DNA of 64,000 nt from Atopsyche davidsoni (taxonomy: Eukaryota > Arthropoda > Insecta > Trichoptera > Hydrobiosidae), in the NCBI GenBank assembly GCA_022113835.1, contig JAILWY010000023.1, positions 2,542,001 to 2,606,000 on the forward strand, in the 5' to 3' direction. This document shows positions 11,880 to 22,096 of the stretch, piece by piece (within the stretch, counting starts at the first letter, position 1; every line of letters begins with the position of its first letter). A program made the translations under genes and the position numbers. The notes beneath the pieces were generated by a model. It saw nothing but the letters and a program-made list of their open reading frames with translations. It did no database searches and had not been told where the DNA came from.

Positions 11880-11960
11880 CCTCGGACCTTGGCGACCGTT
11901 TCACTGAGCATATACTTATGCTGAGCCAGTGTTCATGGTTCTCTAAGGGAAAAATAATGT
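11880..11960 (-). repeat. dispersed repeat family A, short copy
   Basis: Contains 'ggcgaccgtttcactgagca' and 'tgctgagccagtgttcatgg'; truncated on both sides. Confidence 0.6.
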
Positions 11961-12054
11961 GGTGTCTTTTACACCGAACTAATTTTTAAGTCTTTTGCTA
12001 CAACCTTACAAGGATTTACAGAAAAGCATTAAATTTTTTCACAGAATCAATGAT

Positions 12055-12420
12055 TTAAAAAAAAAAATTTTTTTTCCTCACAGCAATCCGGATAATCATA
12101 AGAGTTCGAAAGGGTAGTGATGAGAGTAAAAGACAGATGGGTTTCGAACGCGGGTATCTTGGTCCGGGGTGCCGTGAAGGCCTTGGGTGCACTCGGCCTC
12201 GGGGGTGCACAGGGTGCAGAGGAGCAGGGATGATTGATTCCCCGGCTGGGGGTGGGGTGGGGGCAGTCCGTGGCTGTCGTGACATTATCATATGTTGCCC
12301 CCGCCCCGCGCCGCCGCCCCCGCGCGCTCCTGCAATATTAAGAAGACGGCGGCGATTACCTGAGTGCTCGGAACGGCCGCAACAGAAAAGGTACTCGACT
12401 TGTATCAATTTTATTTATTT
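12055..12420. other. GC-rich islet with overlapping frames
   Basis: A CpG-rich block (about 12130-12380) opens long frames on both strands simply because stop codons are rare in GC-rich sequence. The translations are low-complexity Pro/Arg/Gly and match nothing I recognise. Confidence 0.35.
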
Positions 12421-12459
12421 CGAAGTCGTTATGAAGCGATTGACCCGTTGAAGAGTGAA

Positions 12460-13100
12460 TACCGAAACGAAAAAATAATAAAACATCAAAAAAGATACCA
12501 CAGGTTGACTGTGTCACAAATGCAAGAATGCGCTAAGAAAGGGAACTCGTGACGTTTGTAAAGAAGCGGAAGGTCTATTCAGGGCACTATATGATAGTCT
12601 ATAGAAAAATCGAAGGAAAAGAAGACATTGGAAGGAGGACGTGTGGTGAATAGTTTAGTTAAGTTATGGAGTTGAGACAGCACGCAGAACATTTGAGGAA
12701 AGTTCTATGCTCAGGAGACATAACCGAGATTCACCATGTGTTATGTCGTCTCAGTTTTCCTTTATGGAGTCAAAGCTTGAACTATGCGAAGAATTGAAGC
12801 GTTTGAAACGTGGCTGTAAAGGAAAATCTTTAAGATAAAGTGCGTTTACCGAGTCACAAATAAAAGAGTCTAGGAAACTCTTGACGTTGGTAAGGAAGCG
12901 AAAGATCTCCTATTTTGGCCACATTTTTCACAATAATAAGTATGGCATCGTTCAGCTGATTGAAAAATCGAAGGAAAAGGGGTACTGGAAGAAGGAAGTT
13001 CACGTTCAGTGGCTGGATATCGGAAGTGCGACCGAATTGGTGAAACTGGCTCAGGATAAGGATGTGTCCGAGGAAATGGTCACCAACCTCCTATGATGAG
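12460..13100 (+). pseudogene. non-LTR retrotransposon reverse transcriptase, C-terminal remnants
   Basis: Two broken pieces of the same ORF end. The clearest stretch (12881-13096) reads RKRKISYFGHIFHNNKYG, then a Lys/Glu-rich linker, then WLDIGSATELVKLAQDKD and ends MVTNLL-stop. This matches the C-terminal tail typical of RTE/endonuclease-reverse-transcriptase proteins in arthropod genomes, where a hydrophobic YFGH motif precedes a GKxEG-rich linker. The catalytic polymerase domain is absent. Frameshifts upstream show that it is dead. Related tails occur at 17320, 32130, 37075 and 42240. Confidence 0.75.
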
Positions 13101-13269
13101 AGGTATCATAGTATACTGTTAAAAAATATATAATTAAATATAGTGAAGCAAAGGACATGGTTGCATCTTTTTAACAGTTGTTATTCTAACTAGCCTCAAT
13201 TTTTATTAATATTATCTTTGTGAAAATAGTTTCTTAGTTAAAGTTAACCGCATTACCTTTTGGGTATAT

Positions 13270-13625
13270 TCAATTAAGAAATTCAATACTTTTGACAGAG
13301 AGTACTTGGTGGAATTCCTTTTTAATATTTGATGTGATTTTCCACATGTTCGTTTTTATTTGTGACCGGTATCGCCAACCTTTCACGTTGGCATTATCAA
13401 ACAGAGTGAGATTTTATATAATAATAATCAATTAGGTAAACAATTGTTAGAGGGAGAGGTTGTTGGAAAGAGAGAGAGAGAGTGATTGTCAGGTGGTAAG
13501 GGCTAATGTGATTTTAATGTACCTGACAAGTGGAGGATTCTATATAATTGCAAATTTTTGTTAACAAATGTTTTTTTATACTAATGGGGTAATTATGTTG
13601 GTTGGCGAAACCGGTCACAATTTAA
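13270..13625 (-). repeat. foldback repeat with degenerate hammerhead-like apices
   Basis: The minus strand holds a core at about 13362-13406: TTGATAA, stem II 'gccaac/gttggc', then GATA in place of GAAA, and ACCGGT. A second partial apex, 'ggttggcgaaaccggtcac', lies on the plus strand at 13600-13618. The family block 'ttggtggaattcc' precedes them. Confidence 0.55.
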
Positions 13626-14066
13626 AAAACGTACTATAGACAAATTGTGCAAAAAAAAGTTTAAAGTAGTATAAACTGTAGCGGGGATTGACGATGTTGC
13701 AGGGTGGTCTATAAAATGGCGAGCACCTTTTCCCACGCGTGTGTGCATTTGAGATATGTTTATTTGGGCAGCGAGCTCCACGTGTTATTCGGTCGGAATG
13801 GCCGCTCGCTGTATAACCGACCTCCGATCCCATAACTTACGGGAGTAACCGCCGACTCGGGGGCGCATCAAAAGTGCTCCAATAACTAAACATCCACTTG
13901 CTGGTGCCGCGGAGAGCTCTCGTGTGCGGAGGCAGCGATCAATTACAAAATATATCATTTTCATACCAACCGCCCCATGTATTTTCTACATATGTATATA
14001 TGTATATGTACAAAAGACTAAGGGCTCTTAAGGCAGTTGCTCCCAGCGCCATTTATCGGAAACATC

Positions 14067-14099
<33 letters not shown>

Positions 14100-14320
14100 C
14101 TATATTACACGTATACAAATGTATGAACAGCCAATTCGTAGAGCATGAAATTATTTACATAGCTTTTGAGCCGCGTCAAAGATGAAAAATATACATTCGA
14201 AAACAGCTTCAGTATCGATAAAAAAATGTAAGGATATAATTCAATATTAACATTTGAGTCTATTAATATAAACAAAATAATAATAATTAAAATTGTTGTG
14301 TTAATTTAATATTTAAAAAA
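13626..14320. other. no gene recognised; contains a 32-nt poly-T
   Basis: An uninterrupted T run spans 14068-14099. On the plus strand it could be the A-tail of a minus-strand retroposed copy, but no source sequence is recognisable next to it. The flanking small frames are not convincing. Confidence 0.45.
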
Positions 14321-14329
14321 AATTCTTGA

Positions 14330-14430
14330 GTGGTTTTTCCACTTGTTCATTTTTATTGGTGACCGGTTTTGCAGTACTTTATTCAACTAATAAAATGGAA
14401 TTCCACCACACTGTCAAAAATATTTATTAC
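14330..14430. repeat. foldback repeat fragment
   Basis: Contains 'ttattggtgaccggttttgc' and 'aaaatggaattccaccaca', two blocks of the hammerhead-like family, with the apex deleted. Confidence 0.5.
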
Positions 14431-14469
14431 TCAATCAAACCTTAAGGCAGTTGCTTTCAGCCTTTTAAT

Positions 14470-15015
14470 TGCCTCTGGTGTCCAACCGGACACCACAGTC
14501 AGTCCATTACCTGGCGAAATCGTGTCATTTAATTAATTTAATTGTCACTTTATTTTTCTATGTCGAAAACTAATTTTTTTACAGAGTATTGAAAAAACTA
14601 TAAATTATATTTATATATTTTTTATTATTTAATTAACGTCCATTAAATTGGATAAAATGGCGACTTTTCAAAACCAAAGTTTGTAAAAGATTTTTTTTTT
14701 TTTAAATTTTTAAATTAATAAGACGCACATGGTTTATATTTAATCTTTTAATTCCAATTGAAAAAAAGACTTTTGAATGATTAGGATTCTTGGAAAATGT
14801 ACCAGACGAATCTCCAAATTCCTACACTTCAATCGGAAAAACACATATTTATCATATTAATAGTAAATTTATAAGAAATAAAAATATATTGTGTTCGGAA
14901 AAAGGGATGTGTCAAACTTTTTGCATTTAAATATTTTTGATTGGTGCAGTCGATTTTTTGCAAAACGGACTAGATAATGATCAAAAAAACTCGATTATGG
15001 GACCTAGACCCTTAA
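14470..15015 (+). repeat. dispersed repeat family B, copy 1
   Basis: About 500 bp. It starts with a small hairpin ('ggtgtccaaccggacacc') followed by 'cattacctggcgaaatcgtg', then 'tttaattaatttaattgtca', 'cttcaatcggaaaaacacat', and ends around 'aaaaaactcgattatggga'. Other copies: 18710, 36290, 36822 (inverted), 56385 (inverted), 56860 and 58020. No coding capacity or clear TSD seen; a non-autonomous element of unknown class. Confidence 0.75.
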
Positions 15016-15029
15016 TAATAATACATCTA

Positions 15030-15265
15030 TTGTTTCTGCACACTGCTGCAGAAAGAATATCAAATCTAAATACCGGCGCTTTGTAGAGAAAGGATTGTAT
15101 GATAATGCTATTGGGCAGCAGCAATACGCAGACTTTTCCTTCGAATATATTATAAAAGTGCGGTGTAAAAAGACTCCGGGATCCACTATACTATTTACCA
15201 TTAAAAAAAATACGAAAAGACATGTTCAGTGAGGTGGTCACGAAGCTACTATGAGAAAAGGCTTA
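15030..15265 (+). repeat. dispersed repeat family A, plus-strand copy
   Basis: Shows 'ttgggcagcagcaatacgca', 'gacttttccttcgaatat' and the degenerate ORF-end block 'catgttcagtgaggtggtca'. Abuts the end of the family B copy. Confidence 0.65.
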
Positions 15266-15815
15266 TTTCATTATCCGAATTCGATATTAAATACACATCA
15301 TATGAATTTCTACGAGCGATGTTTTTTTTTTATTTTGAAGTATTTTTTGAAATAAAATATGTGCATTGCGTTAAAAAATAAATCAATTTTTTAAATGTTG
15401 TATCATTTTTTAGATAGCGAGTCCAAATCACACATACCACGTTTTAAACTCCGCTAAACACGACTTCGCAAGTACAGTGTTTTTTTGTATTTTTGGTTGA
15501 ACGTAGCGTATCTATTTTGGCACCATTCTGGGCAGGTCGTCTCAGGTTACACAGGTTACAGAGACAGTAGCAAAGTGCAAAAAGCGGTTACAAAAGCGTG
15601 TTGCAAAATATATATCTGTGTAAACATGAGAACTTAGGTGTTGTGAAAAAAATTAGGTGTTTTCTCACCGCTTAATGTGTGAATCGATTGTATAAATATT
15701 GCTTAGAGAAAATGTATTATGCAGATTAAATATTTAAGTATATCACTTGGTCGACACAGATATTAAAATAAGCTGGAATAACACTCGACATTTATTTGCC
15801 CTCTGCACCCTTGCA
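15266..15815. other. no gene recognised
   Basis: Mixed AT-rich DNA with no convincing open frame, RNA gene or repeat. Confidence 0.45.
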
Positions 15816-15822
15816 CCAGTTT

Positions 15823-16315
15823 GCTGCAGCTCCTTATCCAGCAGACTTCGACGACCTGAAGACAATAGCGCAGCATCCACAATCGATTTTATCGATCGAA
15901 AAACGATCGATCATCTCAAGATCACTCAATACCATCGAATAACGAGATCGATAAGGGTGAGGTCCGACTCCTCCGACAAGGTTTATATGGTTCCCTTGCC
16001 CAATACAAAGCAAATGCAGAGGAGCTCCAATCAGGCTCCAATTCTCGTTAAAAGAATCCATCCTACCTTGCTGCACCTCCTTATCTAGCAGACTTCGACG
16101 ACCTGAAGACAATAGCACAGCATCCACAATCCATTTTATAACACACGGAGTATGAATGGCAAGTATGGAAGGTCAAGATCCTAGAATAGTGAGATCGATA
16201 AGGGTGAGGTCTGACTCCTCCGACAAGGCTTCTATGGTTCCCTTTCCCGATTCAAAGCAAATGCAGAAGAGCTCCAATCACCCTAGTTAGAAGAATCCAC
16301 CCTACCTTGTTCACA
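15823..16315. repeat. 247-bp tandem duplication
   Basis: 'agcagacttcgacgacctga' occurs at 15840 and 16087. The two units end with 'aagaatccatcctaccttg' and 'aagaatccaccctaccttg'. Identity is high at both ends and lower in the middle, where the first unit has several ATCGAT-type repeats. The composition is more GC-rich than the flanks. Frames on both strands are open across part of unit one, but none is conserved in unit two, so coding is unlikely. Confidence 0.8.
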
Positions 16316-16379
16316 AGTGCAAGGTCCGTAACATGGTGTATGGCAAATTCAGGCATGCCATGTCATGTCACGACGATTG

Positions 16380-16570
16380 CATGCGATGTAACGACACGTT
16401 AATTGCCGTGACGAGACGCGGGGACCACGAGACGGAGGTCAGCCCCGCGGGGGTCCCGGGGTCCCGGGACGCGGCCTCGTAAAGAGACGCGGCGGCGCCG
16501 TGAATATCTTATAAGGGGACCTAACTTATGGGCGGGTGAGCGGCTCGGGGGCGCCGCACGGAGCCTTTTA
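16380..16570. other. GC-rich islet
   Basis: Very GC-rich block with repeated 'gacgcgg' and 'ggtcccgggg' motifs. A frame on the minus strand (16399-16638) is a composition artefact. No function assigned. Confidence 0.35.
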
Positions 16571-16639
16571 AGAAATATACAAATAAAAATAATGGATTCA
16601 TTTATGTATATACTCAAAAAAAAAATATTGATTAACACA

Positions 16640-16695
16640 TTATTAGAAATTCAATATTTTTCACAGAGACTACTTGGTGGAATTCCATTTTAATA
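16640..16695. repeat. left part of a foldback repeat split by a Helitron
   Basis: 'acttggtggaattccatttt' matches the intact copy at 39575-39600. The sequence resumes after the Helitron at 17123. Confidence 0.7.
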
Positions 16696-17122
16696 TCTAC
16701 TATAATAATATCGCGTGTGTGTGTGTATGTATTTTTGGTTCTCTATAGAATATCTTAAAAGATACAACGCTGATTTTTTGCACGTAAGTTCAGTATGTTT
16801 TTTCGCAGTTATGTGCCGAATTTCAAGACGATAGGATAATATTTTTATTCATAAACTAATTTAATAAAACTAAAAATATGCTTTAGCGAGTTTCAATATG
16901 TACAAATTATATGATTCTGTTGTTCACCGCGAGAATTTTCAAATTTAGAACTTTTACAAAAAAACAAATTTTGATGCTTCTTAGAAATTTTCATTTTATG
17001 TCAGCTTGACACAAGTACCAATTTTATTTTTTTATCGAAATTGCGTCAGAAATTATTAATCGCATCATCAATAACTCAAAATGCCTCCGAAAACGTCATT
17101 CTGTGACGGGCAACATTTCTAG
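16696..17122 (+). mobile_element. complete short non-autonomous Helitron (427 bp)
   Basis: The 5' end is TCTACTATAATAATATCG, preceded by A (16695). The 3' end is CTAG (17119-17122), followed by T. About 10 nt before the CTAG is a hairpin with stem CGTCA/TGACG and a 5-nt loop (about 17092-17106). All of this is the Helitron signature: A|TC...hairpin...CTRR|T with no target duplication. The flanks rejoin into a continuous copy of the foldback repeat, as in the unoccupied relative at 39580-39630. There is no Rep/helicase ORF, so movement needed an autonomous partner. Confidence 0.9.
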
Positions 17123-17137
17123 TTTAAAATAATAAGT

Positions 17138-17278
17138 AAAATACTTCGAGTGATTTTTCCACATATAGAATTTTTGGCATTATCAAATCGAACTTTGTTT
17201 GATAATGCCAACGTGAAAGAATGGCGAAACCGGTTACCATTAAAAATTTATATGTGGAAAAATCACTCAAGTATTTTA
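17138..17278 (+). repeat. foldback repeat with hammerhead-like apex
   Basis: Long arms 17138-17166 and 17250-17278 pair (aaaatacttcgagtgatttt against its complement). The apex at about 17199-17235 reads TTGATAA, T, stem II GCCA/TGGC, GAAA, C-CG-G, TT. Two of the conserved core positions (C3 and G8 in hammerhead numbering) are changed, so self-cleavage is not expected from this copy. Confidence 0.6.
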
Positions 17279-17319
17279 TTAATTATATAAAATAACACAC
17301 TATTCTACACAGTTGATTA

Positions 17320-17690
17320 GTTTAGTTTAGTTATGGAGTTGAAACAGCACGCAGTACATTTGAGGAAAGTTCTATGCTCAGGAGATATATCTCCTGAGCA
17401 TAGAACATAGGTTATAACCCTGAAATCTCGATGGAGATTCACCATGTGTTATGTCGTCTCAGTTCTGCTTTATGGAGTCGAAACTTGAACTATGCGAAGA
17501 ATTGAAGCGTTTGAAATGTGGCTGTATCGGAGAATCCTTAAGATACCATGCGTTCACTTCATGGGGAAACTCGTGGATGCAGAATTTGCGCCAGTGGCTG
17601 GAGATTGGAAGTGCGGCCGGACTGGTGAGACTGGTCCAGGATAGAGACATGTTCAAGGAAATGGTCACCAACCTCCTATGAGGAGAGGCA
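17320..17690 (+). pseudogene. non-LTR retrotransposon reverse transcriptase C-terminal fragment
   Basis: Begins with a piece corresponding to 'VETAR.F' of the RT thumb region and 'CYVVSVLLYGVET'-like sequence (about 17440-17490). It skips the YFGH region by an internal deletion (about 17570) and ends with WLEIGSAAGLVRLVQDRD...MVTNLL-stop at 17679-17681. A 40-bp palindrome (17365-17405, 'ctatgctcaggagatatatc' and its complement) interrupts the upstream part. No catalytic residues remain. Confidence 0.7.
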
Positions 17691-17960
17691 ACAAAAGAAG
17701 AAAAATGGAGTTGTGGCCTGAGCACTTAATAAAACTTAATATTCGACCATTTCACTGATCATGCTGAACTGGTGTGTGCTTCTACACCCCAGTTTTATAT
17801 TGGTATAGCATTATTATATAATTCTTTCCTTATATCTGATACTACTTCTGCAGCAGGCTGCGGAAACAATAGCAGAAGCTCCCCCACCTCTACAAGGTAC
17901 TTCCAGAGCACATCCCTCCACAATCATTCCAAGTCCACTACTCCATTACTGATCCTCCAA
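17691..17960 (-). repeat. dispersed repeat family A, diverged copy
   Basis: Contains 'gaccatttcactgatcatgc', 'cccagttttatattgg', 'cttctgcagcaggctg' and 'ccacctctacaaggtacttc' in the same order as the other minus-strand copies. It sits tail to tail with the plus-strand RT fragment, giving a convergent pair. Confidence 0.6.
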
Positions 17961-18154
17961 ACAAGTCTCTAAATATCTCAATTAATTTTTAAAATCCGCT
18001 GTACATATTTTAGAAAATAAGTAAATCACATTAGTGACATTGGTTTTATCATGTGTTGTAAATTTTATTAAACTATGATGAAACCCTTTTGAAAATTGAA
18101 AAGCCATTTTCAGGAAAAAAATTCAGGGAGAAATATTTTTGATAAACATATATG

Positions 18155-18156
<2 letters not shown>

Positions 18157-18212
<56 letters not shown>
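18157..18212. repeat. (TA)n microsatellite
   Basis: About 27 consecutive TA units. Opposing open frames across it encode Tyr-Ile repeats and are artefacts. Confidence 0.95.
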
Positions 18213-18218
<6 letters not shown>

Positions 18219-18709
18219 CGCAACAAATTCAATACACTAGTGTTGTTTTTAGGTTTTATATGAGCGTAAGAGTTATCCTCGTAAAAGTTCCCCTCCCAAT
18301 ACATCAGAGAGTCCCGATTTATGGCTGCCTCCCCCGCCCCCGCACCCGCATCACTAATATGAAGCCAAGCAGGGGGTGGGGGAGGAAAAAGCTCACCCCT
18401 TCCTCGCACAACAGGTAACTCCGGCGCCCGAGAAGATGGTTTTTAGATTAATGATTTTAGGAATTCAGATCCGCGCATTGTTCCCTTCACGGCCTCAATA
18501 AGGCAACAAACAAAAAATCTCGACGAGCCTAATATAAATAATGATTACTAAATATAACACATGTATGTATTTTGGTGTTAATATAAGTATAAATATATAT
18601 ACGCTTACACGTACATTAATTTTTTATATGCAAAGTCTTCTTAAGGGTCTTGCTACCTAACCTTGCTTGGTGTCCATCCCCCGCCTGCTACTAAAAAAGG
18701 ACCGTTTTA

Positions 18710-19250
18710 CCTGGCGAAATCGTGTCATTTAATTAATTTAATTGTCACTTTATTTTTCTATATATAAAATTGATTTATTTACAGAGTATTATAAAAACTA
18801 TAAATTATGTTTGACTATTTTTTATTATTTAATTAACGTCCATTTTCAGGGTAAAATAAAATCTTGAAGATGTTGAAAAACTGGATAAAATGACGACTTT
18901 TCAAAACCAAAGTTTGTTTGAGATTTTTTTTTTTTTAATTTTTAAATTAATAAGACGCACATGGTTTATATTTAATCTTTTAATTCCAATTAAAAAAAAG
19001 ACTTTTAAATGTTTAGGACTCTTAGAACAGGGACATGACGAATCTCCAAATTCTAACACTTCAATCGGAAAAACACATATTTATCATATCAAAAGTAAAT
19101 TAACAAGAAATAAAAATATATTTTGTTCGGAAGAAAGAATGTATTTAACTTTTTGCATTTAAATATTTTTGATTGGTGCAGTCTATTTTTCGCAAAACGG
19201 ATCAGAAAATGATCAAAAAAAACTCGAGTATGGGATTTAGACCATTAAGG
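18710..19250 (+). repeat. dispersed repeat family B, copy 2
   Basis: Starts 'ttacctggcgaaatcgtgtc' and ends near 'aaaaaactcgagtatggg'. Among the longest copies. An open frame within it (18890-19162) is disrupted in the sister copies and is therefore not a conserved protein. Confidence 0.75.
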
Positions 19251-19574
19251 CCTACTGGAACAGATTGGAACAAAACAAACATTGTTTTGTTGTTTCCATC
19301 AAATGTTTTAATTTAAATACAATTGAATCTAAAAAAAAATTGGAAACACATTGGTAAAATTGCGAGAAATAGGTTTATTTGTTGGAGAAAGGGTGACCCC
19401 CGACGGAGGCAGGGGGCGCGTCCCCAGGGGGTTGTTATGGGGATCCCATACATCTCCACTAGACGCTCTGTCCCCAACTGTGCTGAGAAATGATACCGAT
19501 GTGAGCTCTTTATTGGACGACTGTACTCCATTAATGACGCGAGTAAATCCTTTTTGATCGGGTGACTGTACGAG

Positions 19575-20040
19575 TATATTGCACATGAGAAAGGATCTGA
19601 CCATATCCTGCGATAACCGCGAAGATCTAACGAGGAGACAAACTAGAATAGAGTACGTCCTGACATTTTTAAATTGCCATTTGATTACCGTACGAATTGA
19701 TAATAATATTATGGCAAAAACATTTTACGACACTTTAAAGCTACAAATAAATGCTTTGCAGAATCTATCGCATTCTCACATATTTTTATTCACACATAAT
19801 GGATTTCAACCAACATCTTTCGTAATTCTCGATTCGTTCGACCACCATGGCTTTGTTATTAAGCGAGAATTTTTAACGTATTACCTACATATCATATCTT
19901 GAATCCCATGTCTTTAAACAAATAGCGAGGATTATTCTAACCCTATATGTGAACCATTAAAATTTTGTTAAACTGTTTGAGCAAAACTGAGGATTTATTA
20001 CGTGTTTGATTATAATTATCCGTTCATAATTTTTTTATGT
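19575..20040. repeat. segmental duplication, unit 1
   Basis: Shares long blocks with 20062-20640, for example 'gcaaaaacattttacgacac' and 'tcgttcgaccaccatggctt'. A 107-codon frame (19579-19902) is open here. The second copy has indels and stop codons, and no domain is recognisable. A third partial relative lies at 22495-22600 ('atagagtacgtttcgacatt'). Confidence 0.75.
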
Positions 20041-20061
20041 ACCGATAATTATTATCGATAG

Positions 20062-20640
20062 CCGCGAAGATCTAACGAGATGACAAACTAGAATAGAGTA
20101 TGATAATAATACTATGGCAAAAACATTTTACGACACTTTAAAGCTACAAATAAATGCTTCGCAGAATCTATTATATTTCTATCCGCATTTTCACGTTTTT
20201 TTCCTTCTGATATACATAATGATTTCAACCAACATCTTTCGTAATTCTTGATTCGTTCGACCACCATGGCTTTGCTATTTAGCGAGAATTTTTAACGCCA
20301 TGATTTCAGTATGGTATTAAGTATTCATCATATATCTATTTATGGATTGGTCAATCAGATGCGTATTTATTACCCAATACCGGTTTATTATATTATCACT
20401 AATATGATTAGGCACATTAGTTCATATATAGAAGATGATTTCAAAGAAACTCTCAGAAAAATATCATCGTGATCCCACACAAATCAATGTGCCTAATCAT
20501 ATTAGTAATATTCATCATATCTTGAATCCCATGTTTTAAACAAATAGCGAAAATTATTCTAACCCTATATGTAAACCTTTAAAATTTTGTTAAACTGTTT
20601 GAGCAAAACTGAGGATTTATTACATGTTCGATAACAATTA
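20062..20640. repeat. segmental duplication, unit 2, with an inserted element
   Basis: The same order of blocks as 19615-20010, but with an extra ~175 bp at 20335-20510. The insert is the inverted-repeat/SINE element also present at 4735-4915. The duplication therefore preceded that insertion. Confidence 0.75.
20335..20510. mobile_element. inverted-repeat element enclosing a SINE fragment
   Basis: Arms 20399-20420 and 20486-20505 pair (ctaatatgattaggcacatt and its complement). The core is a truncated SINE tail. It lies as an insertion between blocks that are adjacent in the 19.9-kb duplicate. Confidence 0.7.
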
Positions 20641-21480
20641 CGGTACATAAAAAATTGTTGCGATATACTTTTATCCTTGATTTTTGAAAATATATTTGAA
20701 GATAGGCAAAGTAAGCCACCGATAGTTCTCAGGGGTGGTTCTGGAGGGGTGCGGTGCAGGACAAGGCGGGGACGAGGGCGGGGGAGGCTCATGCAGCATT
20801 AAGTAGAAGGGCAGTACATTTGTCTACCAATTTGCACTAGAGAAGAAAGAATGAGACCGTTTCATCGAATTTATTTTCACAAAGGTGTAAAGGTGAAACC
20901 GAAGTGAAATATATACCCACCCTTAAAAATAAATTTCACCGCCAAGATGCGTATTTTTAAAACTACGTTTCAAAGTTTCACGCGATTGCAATACGGTTGC
21001 TTAAAATATATATTTTGCACAACAAATAGACTAGTTAGGACAAAACTTGACGGTTTATATAGAATATAGTAAATTAATATTTTTTAGGAATTAAATAGGT
21101 CATTTGGATTTGATATATGAGCCAATGCTTGATTGCCGATAAAAGATGCAAAATACTGACACGCAAAAGCACTTATCACTTATATAAGCTACCTGTGATG
21201 GAGTGAAGTACAGACTCATTAACCTCTGATTTCTGCTTTCTACTTGTCTACTTGTCGCTAACCTTGCAGTGTCGACATGTCCAATATCAAGGCAAAGTGT
21301 TTTTGATCAATTTAAAATAGGCGTGAACTTATCTTGTCAGGTGTTTACTTGTCACGACGGGAATCGAATTTTGAGCCCCCGATTAACCCTCTGAGTTAAA
21401 AAGTGTTTCACTACCCGAGGTTGGTTTATTATATTGCACCAAATTTTTGGAAGGATGTTTTACTTTATTTTAATTATTTA
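20641..21480. other. no gene recognised
   Basis: Contains a short GC-rich piece at about 20725-20790 whose minus-strand frame is Pro/Arg-rich and unrecognised. The rest is AT-rich. Confidence 0.4.
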
Positions 21481-21484
21481 TCAT

Positions 21485-21880
21485 AGCGAAAGGCCAAATC
21501 CCAAAAGCCAGACCTTCTGAGGCATAATGGGTAATAAATACGCATCTGATTGACGTCCAATCCAAAAAATAGACATACGTATATGATGGTGCGCGTCTTG
21601 GCTAAATTAATAGATTTTAAAAATAATATCCAGATGGGACTAAAATCGCTTCACTTGTTACTTTGTTCAAAAAGTCCAGTGCTTGCAAATCACTAAATAT
21701 TGGTTGGCCTGGGCACATTGGTTCATATGTAGAGTATGATTGTTAAAAATTCTCGATAAACGGCAGTGATTCGTTAGTACAAGGGTTAGTACACCGACCA
21801 TGTAAGCCAGGGGATGTGGGTTCAAATCCCACACAAATCACGATGATATTTTTCTGAGAGTTATTGTTTTTTGAATCTTG
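21485..21880 (+). mobile_element. tRNA-related composite SINE, copy 1
   Basis: A tRNA-like body lies at about 21765-21845: an A-box-like 'ttagtacaagggttagtac' and a clear T-arm/B box 'gggttcaaatccc' (21818-21830), followed by 'acgatgatatttttctgaga'. About 100 bp precede the tRNA-like body. The leading ~100 bp plus body plus tail recur at 31803-32020 and, inverted and more tRNA-like, at 41150-41260. No RNA polymerase III terminator was identified with confidence. Confidence 0.75.
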
Positions 21881-22003
21881 TAATTGCTGTATCCTGGCGC
21901 CTAAATTTTCGTCTAAAAAGGGAGGCAGTGAATCATCATGAAACGAGGCCACAGCTGCTGTCATCATTAGCGGCGCTGCGAGGAAGACCGAGAAGATCTT
22001 CAT
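21743..22003 (-). CDS. putative first exon of a small secreted protein, extended by SINE sequence
   Basis: Protein family not recognised. From the ATG at 22003 the frame opens with MKIFSVFLAAPLMMTAAVAS, a typical signal peptide (basic n-region, hydrophobic core, AVAS cleavage-like end). It continues FHDDSLPPFLDENLGARIQQ and a short Gln/Asp/Lys segment. After about residue 46 the frame enters the SINE at 21663-21880 (in reverse) and stops at 21743, 86 codons in all. The start is supported by a TATA box (22090-22096, minus strand) about 30 nt before an initiator-like TCAT and a ~60-nt leader. No good splice donor lies between the signal peptide and the SINE. Either the SINE has truncated the gene, or it supplies the present C-terminus, or a donor lies within the SINE. 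Expression is unproven. Confidence 0.5.
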   Translation of the reverse strand: MKIFSVFLAAPLMMTAAVASFHDDSLPPFLDENLGARIQQLQDSKNNNSQKNIIVICVGFEPTSPGLHGRCTNPCTNESLPFIENF

Positions 22004-22089
22004 GCTGGAGAATTCGGAGTCTGCGTGGAGAAAAGAACTGCAGCGAGCTGGTGCCGAAGCAAATATGAGGAGCCAGGCAGGCACTGCCG

Positions 22090-22096
22090 TTATATA
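22090..22096 (-). promoter_or_regulatory. TATA box for the 22003 minus-strand exon
   Basis: Minus-strand TATATAA. About 28-30 nt downstream is 'cctcat', close to the insect initiator TCAKTY, and about 60 nt further the signal-peptide ATG. The spacing suits a focused RNA polymerase II promoter. Confidence 0.5.

Noticed and set aside
12055..12451. Overlapping 104-117-codon frames as a gene
   Set aside because: Open on both strands because of GC content; Pro/Arg/Gly-rich translation with no start context or splice pattern.
17199..17235. Active hammerhead ribozyme in this copy
   Set aside because: Core reads TTGATAA; changes at the conserved C3 and G8 positions are expected to abolish cleavage.
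18110..18418. Opposing frames of 88-99 codons
   Set aside because: Both run through the (TA)n tract and encode Tyr-Ile repeats.
21765..21845. Functional tRNA gene
   Set aside because: The tRNA-like body is part of a dispersed SINE, with poor acceptor and D stems.
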